DNA of 55,927 nucleotides, from the IMG/VR virus record IMGVR_UViG_3300013093_000056, positions 1-55,927 of that record. The stretch is one strand, 5' to 3'. The position numbers and the translations under genes are program-made. This document shows positions 13,870 to 21,570 of the stretch, in pieces. The notes beneath the pieces are model-generated. The model saw nothing but the letters and a program-made list of their open reading frames with translations. It was not told the origin of the DNA and made no database searches. Every line of letters begins with the position of its first letter. Position 1 is the first letter of the stretch. This DNA comes from a virus.

Positions 13870-14580
13870 TTATCTTACACCAGCAGGTAGTGATCCTGGA
13901 TTAGAAAATGGGTTATAATTAAGATTTGAGTTGCCTTGATTGACTTGTTGATCTATTCTAGTAATAGTATCTTGTGTTGAATTAGCTCTTGTCTGTGTAA
14001 CTGAATTGGTAGTTCCAGGATCAAGAGTATCAGAAGACCAAGATGTGTATGCAAATGTGACAGGAAGTCTTACAAGTTGATTTTCTTGAGCCCAATCTAC
14101 CTGAACATCTCCAATGGTGATTGGAAACACATCTATAAAATCATACTTAAGAACTGGCTTACCATCATCAGCAAAATGAGTAAGAGATAGTCCTCCATAG
14201 TAATCCTTTGGATATGCAAATGTTGCATAAGAGGATCCAGCAGCAGTTCCATTAGGATTAGTCTTCTTATTGAAATTCATAATCGACTGCATCCACTGAT
14301 GGAAAAATTTAAATATCTTAGCTTGAGAATCAGTAAAAAATGTCAATTGTATGTCTTGAAAAGTAGCACCATGAGGTCTCTTTTCACTTATACCATATCC
14401 AGAGGGTTTGATGTCCTCTGTTTGAAAAGAAATACCTGGCAAATGAGCACTCTCACAATAGTAAGTTAACAAAGGTTCATTGGCATTAGGACCAGTGATC
14501 ATAGCTTCAAATTTAGAAGTTCTGGTAAGACCACCACCTTCATTTACTCTACTAATTAAATCGTTGACATTAAACGCCAT
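13870..14580 (-). CDS. 54: Tail tube initiator / tube-like protein (gp54-like)
   Basis: 236 aa, MAFNVNDLISRVNEGGGLTRTSKFEAMI opening, followed by ESAHLPGISFQTEDI and QDIQLTFFTDSQAKIFKFFHQWM, then a DVFPITIGDVQVDWAQENQLVRLPVTFAYTSW ending. This is the tail-tube fold pattern shared by T4 gp19, gp48 and gp54; position in a hub operon favours gp54, which starts tube polymerisation on the baseplate. Start set at ATG 14580 because longer in-frame starts (to 14658) run back into the upstream gene; the remaining overlap is 11 bases. Confidence 0.72.
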   Translation of the reverse strand: MAFNVNDLISRVNEGGGLTRTSKFEAMITGPNANEPLLTYYCESAHLPGISFQTEDIKPSGYGISEKRPHGATFQDIQLTFFTDSQAKIFKFFHQWMQSIMNFNKKTNPNGTAAGSSYATFAYPKDYYGGLSLTHFADDGKPVLKYDFIDVFPITIGDVQVDWAQENQLVRLPVTFAYTSWSSDTLDPGTTNSVTQTRANSTQDTITRIDQQVNQGNSNLNYNPFSNPGSLPAGVR

Positions 14581-15160
14581 TAATAATTGCTCTCGAATCT
14601 TTGTAAACAACATTCTTGTTTCTTTTTTGGAATCTTTCCAACGGTAAGAATAATGCAATATCCCATTCGTTTGCTGGAATCAAAAGAAACTTAGTTTTAA
14701 GGTGATCATATAGATATCTTTTAATACATGGTTCAAAATATTTATACTTGGCAGCAGAATTAAGTAAGCTATAAGAAGCTCTCAACCTAGTTGTATCATC
14801 AAACTTCATATTGTTAACTAAAGGATACAATGCATCCATCAACCTTGCTCTATAGACAGGATGGATGTAGTGTAGATTCATACCAAGGAATCCATCCTCA
14901 TCCTTTTTGAAAGGAAACACCAAAGGAAACATATCCCAATAAGGAAGATCATCTTTGGTTTTTGGATCATATTGGTAGAGATACAAAGATCCTGGTTGAA
15001 TAGACTGCTTTTGATATTGAGTATTCTTGCCAATAATTGTTCTTGGATTTGCGTTGCGGACATCCATAGCTTTAGAACGATACCAATCTCTGGCATCCAT
15101 CGAACCTGGCTTGTTGACAGCAGTTCTTCCCTGCTCTAGTAATTTAGTAAAAATTGTCAT
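14570..15160 (-). CDS. Conserved T4-like virion protein (196 aa)
   Basis: Central motifs YLYQYDPKTKDDLPYWDMFPLVFPF and GFLGMNLHYIHPVYRARLMDAL define a conserved T4-like phage family that I recognise without being sure of its T4 number; annotations in related phages vary and include DNA-end-protector-like and hub proteins. C-terminal FLLIPANEWDIALFLPLERF is also typical. No membrane segment. It begins on the last base of the gp4 stop region (shared position 15160) and overlaps the gp54-like gene by 11 bases, so it belongs to the gp4-initiated minus operon. Confidence 0.75.
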   Translation of the reverse strand: MTIFTKLLEQGRTAVNKPGSMDARDWYRSKAMDVRNANPRTIIGKNTQYQKQSIQPGSLYLYQYDPKTKDDLPYWDMFPLVFPFKKDEDGFLGMNLHYIHPVYRARLMDALYPLVNNMKFDDTTRLRASYSLLNSAAKYKYFEPCIKRYLYDHLKTKFLLIPANEWDIALFLPLERFQKRNKNVVYKDSRAIINGV

Positions 15161-15603
15161 TAAACTTTACCTAAACCTAACTCTTTTTCTGTAAGTACTT
15201 TGAATTGCCACTTTCTATTCAAGCAAAATTGTTCTGCAGCTTTCCACTTTGCATCATTAACACCAAACGTTTTTAGCTCGCTAATATATCGTCTGGTTGT
15301 CTTTTGCTTTCTTTCTGGCATTCTTGTTTGAATATCAGGTTTGATCTCTATTATCATAGTATTTATCGTAGTCTCATTGACCCTTGCTTTTACCCAAAAG
15401 TCTGGAAAATAACGATGGACTTTTTTGTCTACAGGACTATAATAAGGAATTACGATCTCTTCTGATGCCCATTCCAATATTAATGGATTGGTATCCAAAT
15501 ATCTCATAAATCTCAGTTCCCACAGACTTCTATATACTATGTTAGTATAGTCTCCCCTATATTTACTGGGGTTGTGAGGTTTAAACTTTCCTTTATATGC
15601 CAT
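15160..15603 (-). CDS. 4: Head completion protein, gp4
   Basis: T4 gp4 (gp50/65) completes filled heads before tail joining. The N-terminus MAYKGKFKPHNPSKYRGDYTNI followed by VYRSLWELRFMRYLD, and then EEIVIPYYSPVDKKVHRYFPDFWV, match the gp4 family closely; length 147 against 150 aa. IPYYSPVD...HRYFPDF...MIIEIKP has the arrangement of a PD-(D/E)XK nuclease core (Asp in PDF, then ExK), as noted for this family. First gene of the minus-strand operon, 28 bases from a perfect late promoter on the same strand. Confidence 0.93.
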   Translation of the reverse strand: MAYKGKFKPHNPSKYRGDYTNIVYRSLWELRFMRYLDTNPLILEWASEEIVIPYYSPVDKKVHRYFPDFWVKARVNETTINTMIIEIKPDIQTRMPERKQKTTRRYISELKTFGVNDAKWKAAEQFCLNRKWQFKVLTEKELGLGKV

Positions 15604-15616
15604 TGTAAGTTCTCAC

Positions 15617-15624
15617 TATAAATA
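15617..15624 (+). promoter_or_regulatory. T4-type late promoter TATAAATA (plus, gp48 operon)
   Basis: Exact octamer 24 bases before the gp48 start codon, giving a short leader that includes AGGAG at 15639-15643. Confidence 0.75.
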
Positions 15625-15631
15625 TATTCAG

Positions 15632-15639
15632 TATTTATA
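15632..15639 (-). promoter_or_regulatory. T4-type late promoter TATAAATA (minus, gp4 operon)
   Basis: TATTTATA on the plus strand, an exact late octamer for the minus strand, 28 bases from the gp4 start codon. It faces the plus-strand octamer at 15617-15624, only 7 bases away. Confidence 0.75.
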
Positions 15640-15648
15640 GGAGCAATA

Positions 15649-16455
15649 ATGAATTATTCATTTCCAAAAGAACAGTCGCAATACTGTACTAGATTGATGC
15701 TTAAGAAATATAGCAGACCTAGACCAGGCGCTAGCACAACTATTACAAGCGATTACATTTTCCGTTTTCCTTTGCCACAGCAGCTTCAAGATGCATATAA
15801 TATCAATGTGTCTTCTACCAATCTAGAATTGCTTGGTAATTCTCCTACTAATTTGCTAGCTGCTGGTAAGTCCGTTGCAGAAGATTTTAAGAATACTGCT
15901 GCTACCGGTAATTTTGGTGTATCCAAAATACTTCAGGTTGCAACAGATGTTGCTGCTCTTTCTCCTGCAGTATCTGATTCGCTACAACACGTAGCACAAT
16001 TGCAAGCTGGTATCGTAAGAAACCCTCACTTGACAACTCTGTTCCAAGGTGTCAATCTAAAGCATTACAATTTTACATGGAAGATATCTCCTAGATCTGC
16101 AGATGAGTCAAGAGATTTAAACGAATGCATAAGATTGATTAAAGCATATATGCATCCTGCAATCATTGGAGGAGGTTTTGCTTTGGAATACCCTTATCTT
16201 GCAGAAGTACAATTTGATGCTGGCAATAACACAACTATGCCTAATGTTAGTGATTCGTTTATTACCAGCTTCACTGTAAACAATTCTGGTAGTGGTGGAG
16301 CTGCTTTCTTTAACGATGGTAATCCTGTTTCTGTAGAATTGACTTTAGGATTCCAAGAAATTGATATTAAGACAAGAGAAAGTTTTGGAGAAAGTGGTTC
16401 CAATCGTACTATTAATACTAGTATAAATGCTAGTCAAACTTCAAGGGTAGGATAA
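15649..16455 (+). CDS. 48: Baseplate tail tube cap, gp48
   Basis: gp48 caps the hub and connects it to the tail tube. Diagnostic stretch: IVRNPHLTTLFQGVNLKHYNF followed by TWKISPRSADESRDLNECI and RLIKAYMHP; C-terminal ELTLGFQEIDIKTRE continues the tube-like fold. Length 268 aa is somewhat shorter than T4 gp48 (364). AGGAG ribosome site 5 bases before the ATG. First gene of the long plus-strand tail operon, under the late promoter at 15617; the next gene starts one base after its stop. Confidence 0.9.
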   Translation: MNYSFPKEQSQYCTRLMLKKYSRPRPGASTTITSDYIFRFPLPQQLQDAYNINVSSTNLELLGNSPTNLLAAGKSVAEDFKNTAATGNFGVSKILQVATDVAALSPAVSDSLQHVAQLQAGIVRNPHLTTLFQGVNLKHYNFTWKISPRSADESRDLNECIRLIKAYMHPAIIGGGFALEYPYLAEVQFDAGNNTTMPNVSDSFITSFTVNNSGSGGAAFFNDGNPVSVELTLGFQEIDIKTRESFGESGSNRTINTSINASQTSRVG

Positions 16456-16456
16456 C

Positions 16457-17020
16457 ATGTCGTCACTTTTTGATTACGTACCTACAATTAAATACAATTC
16501 AATTACTTCTGTAAACATATTAGAAGAAGCAACGGTTATTAGTCAATATACAAATGACTACAGAACTTTTTATAATTACCTATTAAAAGATGGTGAAAGA
16601 GCAGACATTGTTGCATACAATGAATATGGCGATCCAACATTAGATTGGATTATATTCATGGTAAATGGTGTTACTGATCCTTATAAAGATTGGTTGTTAG
16701 ATTATAACCATTTTATTTTATATCTAGAAAACAAATACAACAGAACATCATATAGTCTTACTTCTACTACTGATCCAACAGCGATTAAGTATTATTATTA
16801 CCAAGGATTGGCATCAGATGATTCTGCAACGATTGCTTCGTATAATTATACAATGTCGTACAACACATACGTAAGTTTGGGTAGTCCTGCTGGATGGGTT
16901 GCTAAAACAATATATGATTATGAGTTTGATATCAATGAATCAAAAAGAAATATAAAGCTTCTTAAACCTCAATATATTTCTGATTTCAAACAACAGGTAA
17001 AAAATATATTCAATGGCTAA
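16457..17020 (+). CDS. 53: Baseplate wedge protein, gp53
   Basis: The N-terminal half has the gp53 signature: a short FDYVP opening, then FYNYLLKDGERADIVAYNEYGDPTLDWIIFMVNGVTDPY and KDWLLDYNHF, corresponding to the T4 YYIKGSPRPEELANAIYGNPQLYWVLLMCN...DPYYGW part. gp53 locks wedges around the hub. Length 187 against 196 aa. It overlaps the following hub gene by 8 bases. Confidence 0.88.
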   Translation: MSSLFDYVPTIKYNSITSVNILEEATVISQYTNDYRTFYNYLLKDGERADIVAYNEYGDPTLDWIIFMVNGVTDPYKDWLLDYNHFILYLENKYNRTSYSLTSTTDPTAIKYYYYQGLASDDSATIASYNYTMSYNTYVSLGSPAGWVAKTIYDYEFDINESKRNIKLLKPQYISDFKQQVKNIFNG

Positions 17021-18431
17021 TTTGAATCCTTTAGACATTAAAATTATTAATGTTGAAATTCAAAAATTTAATGGAAATGACAAAATGAGTATACAGGCTC
17101 AATTTGTTGAATTGTCGTTGTTCCAATCTATGTTTGAACCAACAATAAAAGCAGAAATGCTTGTAAACGATCAGATTGGGTTATTTGTCAACTATCCATT
17201 TACTGGTGAAGAACTCGTAATTATAACATACGAACAAATTAATAGCGTCTCAGGAATTGCTGCAAGAGAAGCTAACTCTCCAACTCAAACATTTACTCTA
17301 AAATTTATTATCAAGGGTGTACGTAATGTTATTGTTGGTGATCGTGCAAGATCATTAATGTATATTGTTGACCTTGTAACACCATACTATCTACAAAATG
17401 TAAGAAAGTATGTTTCTCATGCATACAACGATCTTTTGGAAGATGCAGCAGAAAAAGTGTATAATGAATACATTGCACAAGATACACAAGATAAATTTCA
17501 AATATCAAAACCATTTGTAAAAGAGGTTTCTACAAAGGTAAGACATATGGTTGTTCCTAACCTTAGACCTCTTGCTGCAATTAAGTGGCTTGCAAAACAT
17601 ACTGTTGCTAGTGATTATGATAATCACTTTGTATATTTGTTTTATGAAGATCTAGATAATTTCAACTATTTAACAATTCAAAAACTAGTTGAAGATGCTT
17701 ATAAGGTAAAAGAACAAATTAGAAGAAAAAAATACAAGTATGTTTCTGATACAGAAATAGAAAGTGCATCTCCTAGTGGCGATCCGGATCAAGATACAAG
17801 ATTAATTATGAACATTGTTTATAATAGAAGATTTTCTACAATTGAAAAGATTGCTGGTGGCTATTATCAAAATGAATTAGTGGAAATTAGTATGTTGCAA
17901 AAAAGCTACAATAGTACTCCATCAGAATTGGATAATGCAAACCCAGACAAGTTTATGCTTGGTAACCATCCATTGAATACACCAGAGTATATAAATTACG
18001 TAAAAAACCAAAAAGACAAAACAGAATATTCAAACAGAATAAGATACATTATTAATAACTACGAAGATTTTGGTCCTGGTAATTTATCACAACCTTCGTA
18101 CAGAAGTAAGTTTGGTAAAACTACAAGATATCTATTTGCATTGAATCAAATAGATCTTACTATCACTATTCCTGCCAACATGAGTATTAAAGCTGGTGAT
18201 ATTATTTGGTGTGATCTTCCAGAAAATCATGGATTCAATATAGTTGATCAAGACATATATCTTTCAGGATTTTTTATCGTTTCTGAAGTAAAGCAAGTTT
18301 TAACTTCTGGAGAAAGAGCTGCAACTTCTCTAAGAATATACAAAGATGGTTACTTGTCTACATTGTTAGAATCATCAGAATACAATACTTCTGTTAGCTC
18401 CCCTGTTATTAGAAACTATGGTCACCAATGA
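17013..18431 (+). CDS. 27: Baseplate hub subunit, gp27-like
   Basis: gp27 forms the trimeric torus joining the tail tube to the gp5 spike. MANLNPLDIKIINVEIQKF, the early beta-domain (SLFQSMFEPTIKAEMLVND) and RPLAAIKWLAKHTV with the late MSIKAGDIIWCDLPE are typical of gp27/gpD-like hub proteins. Length 472 aa exceeds T4 gp27 (391). It overlaps gp5 by 4 bases (ATGA), consistent with the stoichiometric gp27-gp5 complex. Confidence 0.85.
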   Translation: MANLNPLDIKIINVEIQKFNGNDKMSIQAQFVELSLFQSMFEPTIKAEMLVNDQIGLFVNYPFTGEELVIITYEQINSVSGIAAREANSPTQTFTLKFIIKGVRNVIVGDRARSLMYIVDLVTPYYLQNVRKYVSHAYNDLLEDAAEKVYNEYIAQDTQDKFQISKPFVKEVSTKVRHMVVPNLRPLAAIKWLAKHTVASDYDNHFVYLFYEDLDNFNYLTIQKLVEDAYKVKEQIRRKKYKYVSDTEIESASPSGDPDQDTRLIMNIVYNRRFSTIEKIAGGYYQNELVEISMLQKSYNSTPSELDNANPDKFMLGNHPLNTPEYINYVKNQKDKTEYSNRIRYIINNYEDFGPGNLSQPSYRSKFGKTTRYLFALNQIDLTITIPANMSIKAGDIIWCDLPENHGFNIVDQDIYLSGFFIVSEVKQVLTSGERAATSLRIYKDGYLSTLLESSEYNTSVSSPVIRNYGHQ

Positions 18432-19390
18432 TATCAGATGATTTTTATGGAGACAGTTATAGATGGTTTACCGGTATCGTTCAAGATATTGGTGATGATC
18501 GTTCACGTGTACGTGTAAGAATATTTGGTATTCATCATACAGAAGATACGGAAAAGGTATCCAACGAAGATCTTCCATGGGCATTAGTATTGTATCCAAC
18601 AACTGGAGGTCAGACTTCTGGAGGAACTGCTAGCCATGGTCTTGTTAGAGGTACATGGGTTGTTGGTTTCTTTGCAGATGGTGAAGATTCACAACAGCCA
18701 ATAGTTTTAGGTGTTATCAATGGAGGACAAAACTCCATGAATAATTCGCCTGGTGGAACACCAACTGCATCAGGAGCTACTGCATCTACTGCTGCTGCAA
18801 CTACAACAAACAATGCTAACATTCCTTCAGATAACAGTCAGCCAACTTCACAGCTTACAGGAAATGATAACCAAACAAAAGTATACAATTACTTTTGGGA
18901 AAGAATTTCTGCAGAAGGTGCATACTCAGGAGATCTTAAGGCTATTGTAGCAGCACTTGTAGGTAACTTCAATGTTGAGTCAAGTTGCAATCCTCAATCA
19001 TTCAATGGTAACGACAGAGGAGAAACATCTGTAGGTTTGGCTCAATGGAGAGGTGGCAAGTACGACAGAATTACACCACTTTTAAATTTTTGTGGTGGTG
19101 GTGTTGCTGCAAAAGGAAGTCTTCCTCCACTAGAAAGACAATTAGACTTTGTCTGGCATGAGTTGCATACTGGAGAAAAAACAGCATACAATAAACTAAT
19201 AACTTCTACAACAATCCAAGATGCTGTTGCAGGAATTATTTTTTACGAAAGAGATGCATCCTATCAAAAAATAAATGGTGTTTGGACTGTCAACAGAGAT
19301 TCACCTTACTATCAAAGTAAGTTAAGTGCTGCAAGAAAAGTATACTCTTCACTATCATATACTGGATCAACTACAGGAGCAAAAGGATGA
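18428..19390 (+). CDS. 5: gp5-like hub OB-fold with tail lysozyme domain
   Basis: Residues 1-100 form the gp5/VgrG OB fold (RWFTGIVQDIGDDRSRVRVRIFGIH, then LPWALVLYP and GTWVVGFFADGEDSQQPIVLGVINGG). A Ser/Thr/Gly-rich linker (about 105-145) leads to a lysozyme domain of the Phage_lysozyme2 type: NFNVESSCNPQSFN with the probable catalytic E184, then GLAQWRGGKYDRI. It would puncture peptidoglycan during injection. The beta-helix spike that T4 gp5 carries at its C-terminus is absent here and is encoded separately two genes downstream. ATGA overlaps on both sides. Confidence 0.9.
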   Translation: MISDDFYGDSYRWFTGIVQDIGDDRSRVRVRIFGIHHTEDTEKVSNEDLPWALVLYPTTGGQTSGGTASHGLVRGTWVVGFFADGEDSQQPIVLGVINGGQNSMNNSPGGTPTASGATASTAAATTTNNANIPSDNSQPTSQLTGNDNQTKVYNYFWERISAEGAYSGDLKAIVAALVGNFNVESSCNPQSFNGNDRGETSVGLAQWRGGKYDRITPLLNFCGGGVAAKGSLPPLERQLDFVWHELHTGEKTAYNKLITSTTIQDAVAGIIFYERDASYQKINGVWTVNRDSPYYQSKLSAARKVYSSLSYTGSTTGAKG

Positions 19391-19767
19391 ACATTGTAAG
19401 TCCAGAAGCTGTTTCCTATAGCAAAGATTTATATTTTACTTTTTCTAAAACTCTAAAAGATGAAAAGGTAAATTTAAACGATTATGCTTCCAGCACATTT
19501 ATTATAGACATAGATGGAACTGTGTATCAAGGAGCACAAGCCAATCATGATAATGCCTCAATTACATTGATTGGTGGTATTAATATGTTCATAAATTCCA
19601 AAGCTGTTTACAGTGCTTCCCAATATTACATTACAGAACAACAAAAAATAACACTATATAAAATAATGAGAGAACAAGCTAGATATTATGACAGCTCTAC
19701 AATCACCAGTGATAACGACAAGCTAGAACAATCATTGAATGCCCTTTACTTAAATTACTGCGGATAA
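19387..19767 (+). CDS. Degenerate amidase/PGRP-like protein (126 aa)
   Basis: The segment FIIDIDGTVYQGAQANHDNASITLIGGINMF resembles the T7-lysozyme/N-acetylmuramoyl-L-alanine amidase fold (FVIxRDGxIxxG...NxxSIGICLIGG), followed by a TEQQKITLYKIM helix equivalent to the TxxQxxAL helix. The N-terminal zinc histidine and the late HxxxxxxxC zinc ligands of active amidases are not seen, so it is probably not catalytic and may bind cell wall or serve structurally. It is sandwiched by 4-base overlap between the gp5-like gene and the spike gene. The fold call is by eye. Confidence 0.6.
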   Translation: MNIVSPEAVSYSKDLYFTFSKTLKDEKVNLNDYASSTFIIDIDGTVYQGAQANHDNASITLIGGINMFINSKAVYSASQYYITEQQKITLYKIMREQARYYDSSTITSDNDKLEQSLNALYLNYCG

Positions 19768-19770
19768 TAG

Positions 19771-21570
19771 ATGGCTGATACATTTACAAACCAGACCGAA
19801 CAAGTTAAACAAATAACCAATCCGGAAGGAGATGGAGTAGGAAGAACTGTATCTCCACAAAATATGGGTACTGGTAATCCAGCTCCTTATTATGAAGTCA
19901 CAGTAAAAGATAAACCTGGTGTAGGTAGTGACCAGACAATTACCCATACAGGTCCAGGAGCTGGTATTGTTGGAGGAACTGGACAAGCAACAGATATGCA
20001 AGGATTTGTTTCTGCAACAGGAAACAAAATTCTAATTGATAACACATTTGGTGCAGATACTATTACTATGCAGCATCATTCCGGTGCAACTATTATGATA
20101 GATGCAGATGGATCTATTCATCTTATTTCTTCTGGTAAAAAAGGTGTTGGAATTATTTCACCAAGAGGAGATTTGACTGTATATTCAAGAGGTCATTTAA
20201 TTCTTAAGGGTGAAGGTAAGATTACTATGGAGACTCAAGGAGACCTAGATTTTAACGTTGGAGGAAATTTAGGATTCCATGTTGGTGGTGATATGATTAC
20301 TTCCGTATCAGGTTCAGTTGATGAATCGATCGATGGAAGTAAATCATTTGAAGTAGCCAAAGATATGAGTACTATGATTGCTGGTGACTATAGAATCACA
20401 TCAGCAGGTAAAATGAGATTACAATCTTCTACAACTATAGAAGTTGATGCTGCACAAGACATTAATGTCAGAACTGATGGCAACTATGCAATTAATGCTC
20501 AAGGAATGATTTCACTTATTTGTCAAGCCTCTATGAATTTAAGTACAAGCAATAAATTTTATTTGTTTACTGCCAGTGACTCCACTCACCAAACCCAAGG
20601 TAACCATACAATTATTTCTACTGGGTCTACTAAGATATCTTCTTCTGGTGCTTCTTCTATTCATTCAGGTTCTTCATTAGATCTACTTTCAGGCGCAAAG
20701 ATTCAAGTAAAAGGATCTGGTACTGATGTGCAAATAGGTGGTACATTAAATCCAGATGGAGCACAATCTCCAACTGCTGCTGTACTTGCACAATACCCTC
20801 CTGCAAATACTGTTATAGATTCTATTACTTCAATAAGAGTTGCTCCAGATTTCCCTCTCAATGCAAAGAAGATGTCTGCTGCTGAATTTTCATTATATAA
20901 AAATGAAGGAGGAAGTCCAAATCCTCAAGCAGAAGCATTGGCTGCTGGTAATAAGGGAGCAGGTGCAGTTTATCAAGTTCAAGATTCTGGATTAACTGCA
21001 GAGGCTGTAGCAACAGGAATATACGATAGACCAGCTGGTACAGTTACTAATAATGGTATTGCGGAAAAGAATCCTCTTCCTATGCCAACATCAATTTACA
21101 ACACAAATGATAAGTTATCTAAGCACATTACAGTTGGTCAGTTAATTAACATTAGAAGTGCTCCTGCAAGTAGTCACAAACAAATCCTAACAGAAGCAAT
21201 GAATGTATCTTGGAACATCTTAGATCCTCTTTATGAAAAGTTTGGTGGCAAGTTAATGATCTCAAGTTGGTACAGAGACAATTCACATAACCATGTTAAA
21301 GGTGGTGCAGTAGACGTTCATGCTGGTTATCACGATCATGCAGGAACAGCTGAAATTGCTGCATTTGTTAGAGATTATCTTCCATACAACAAGGTATTGT
21401 TAGAAAAGAACGATGAGGGAAGCATCCACTGTCACGTAGAAGCTGCACAACCTGGTCAATCAGGTGGTGGAACTGTTCTTACTTGTGCTGATCCACATTG
21501 TGCTTCTTCTGTACCTGGATTACAGCTTTCTTATGCAGTAGCAGCATTACAAGGAAAAACATATGGTTGA
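19771..21570 (+). CDS. Baseplate beta-helix spike with M15 peptidase domain
   Basis: 599 aa. Residues about 90-325 are repetitive short beta strands (ILIDNTFGADTITMQHHSGA, GDLTVYSRGHLILKGEGKI, GGNLGFHVGGDMITSVSGSV) like the gp5/VgrG triple-stranded spike. A linker follows, then a C-terminal domain with SSWYRDNSHNHVKGGAVDVH and SIHCHVE: the HxxGxAxD and HxH pattern of M15 D-Ala-D-Ala/L-Ala-D-Glu peptidases, with zinc ligands H508, D515 and H555. It would cut peptide crosslinks during penetration. The separate encoding of spike and OB/lysozyme is unlike T4. Overlaps the next gene by 8 bases. Confidence 0.85.
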   Translation: MADTFTNQTEQVKQITNPEGDGVGRTVSPQNMGTGNPAPYYEVTVKDKPGVGSDQTITHTGPGAGIVGGTGQATDMQGFVSATGNKILIDNTFGADTITMQHHSGATIMIDADGSIHLISSGKKGVGIISPRGDLTVYSRGHLILKGEGKITMETQGDLDFNVGGNLGFHVGGDMITSVSGSVDESIDGSKSFEVAKDMSTMIAGDYRITSAGKMRLQSSTTIEVDAAQDINVRTDGNYAINAQGMISLICQASMNLSTSNKFYLFTASDSTHQTQGNHTIISTGSTKISSSGASSIHSGSSLDLLSGAKIQVKGSGTDVQIGGTLNPDGAQSPTAAVLAQYPPANTVIDSITSIRVAPDFPLNAKKMSAAEFSLYKNEGGSPNPQAEALAAGNKGAGAVYQVQDSGLTAEAVATGIYDRPAGTVTNNGIAEKNPLPMPTSIYNTNDKLSKHITVGQLINIRSAPASSHKQILTEAMNVSWNILDPLYEKFGGKLMISSWYRDNSHNHVKGGAVDVHAGYHDHAGTAEIAAFVRDYLPYNKVLLEKNDEGSIHCHVEAAQPGQSGGGTVLTCADPHCASSVPGLQLSYAVAALQGKTYG

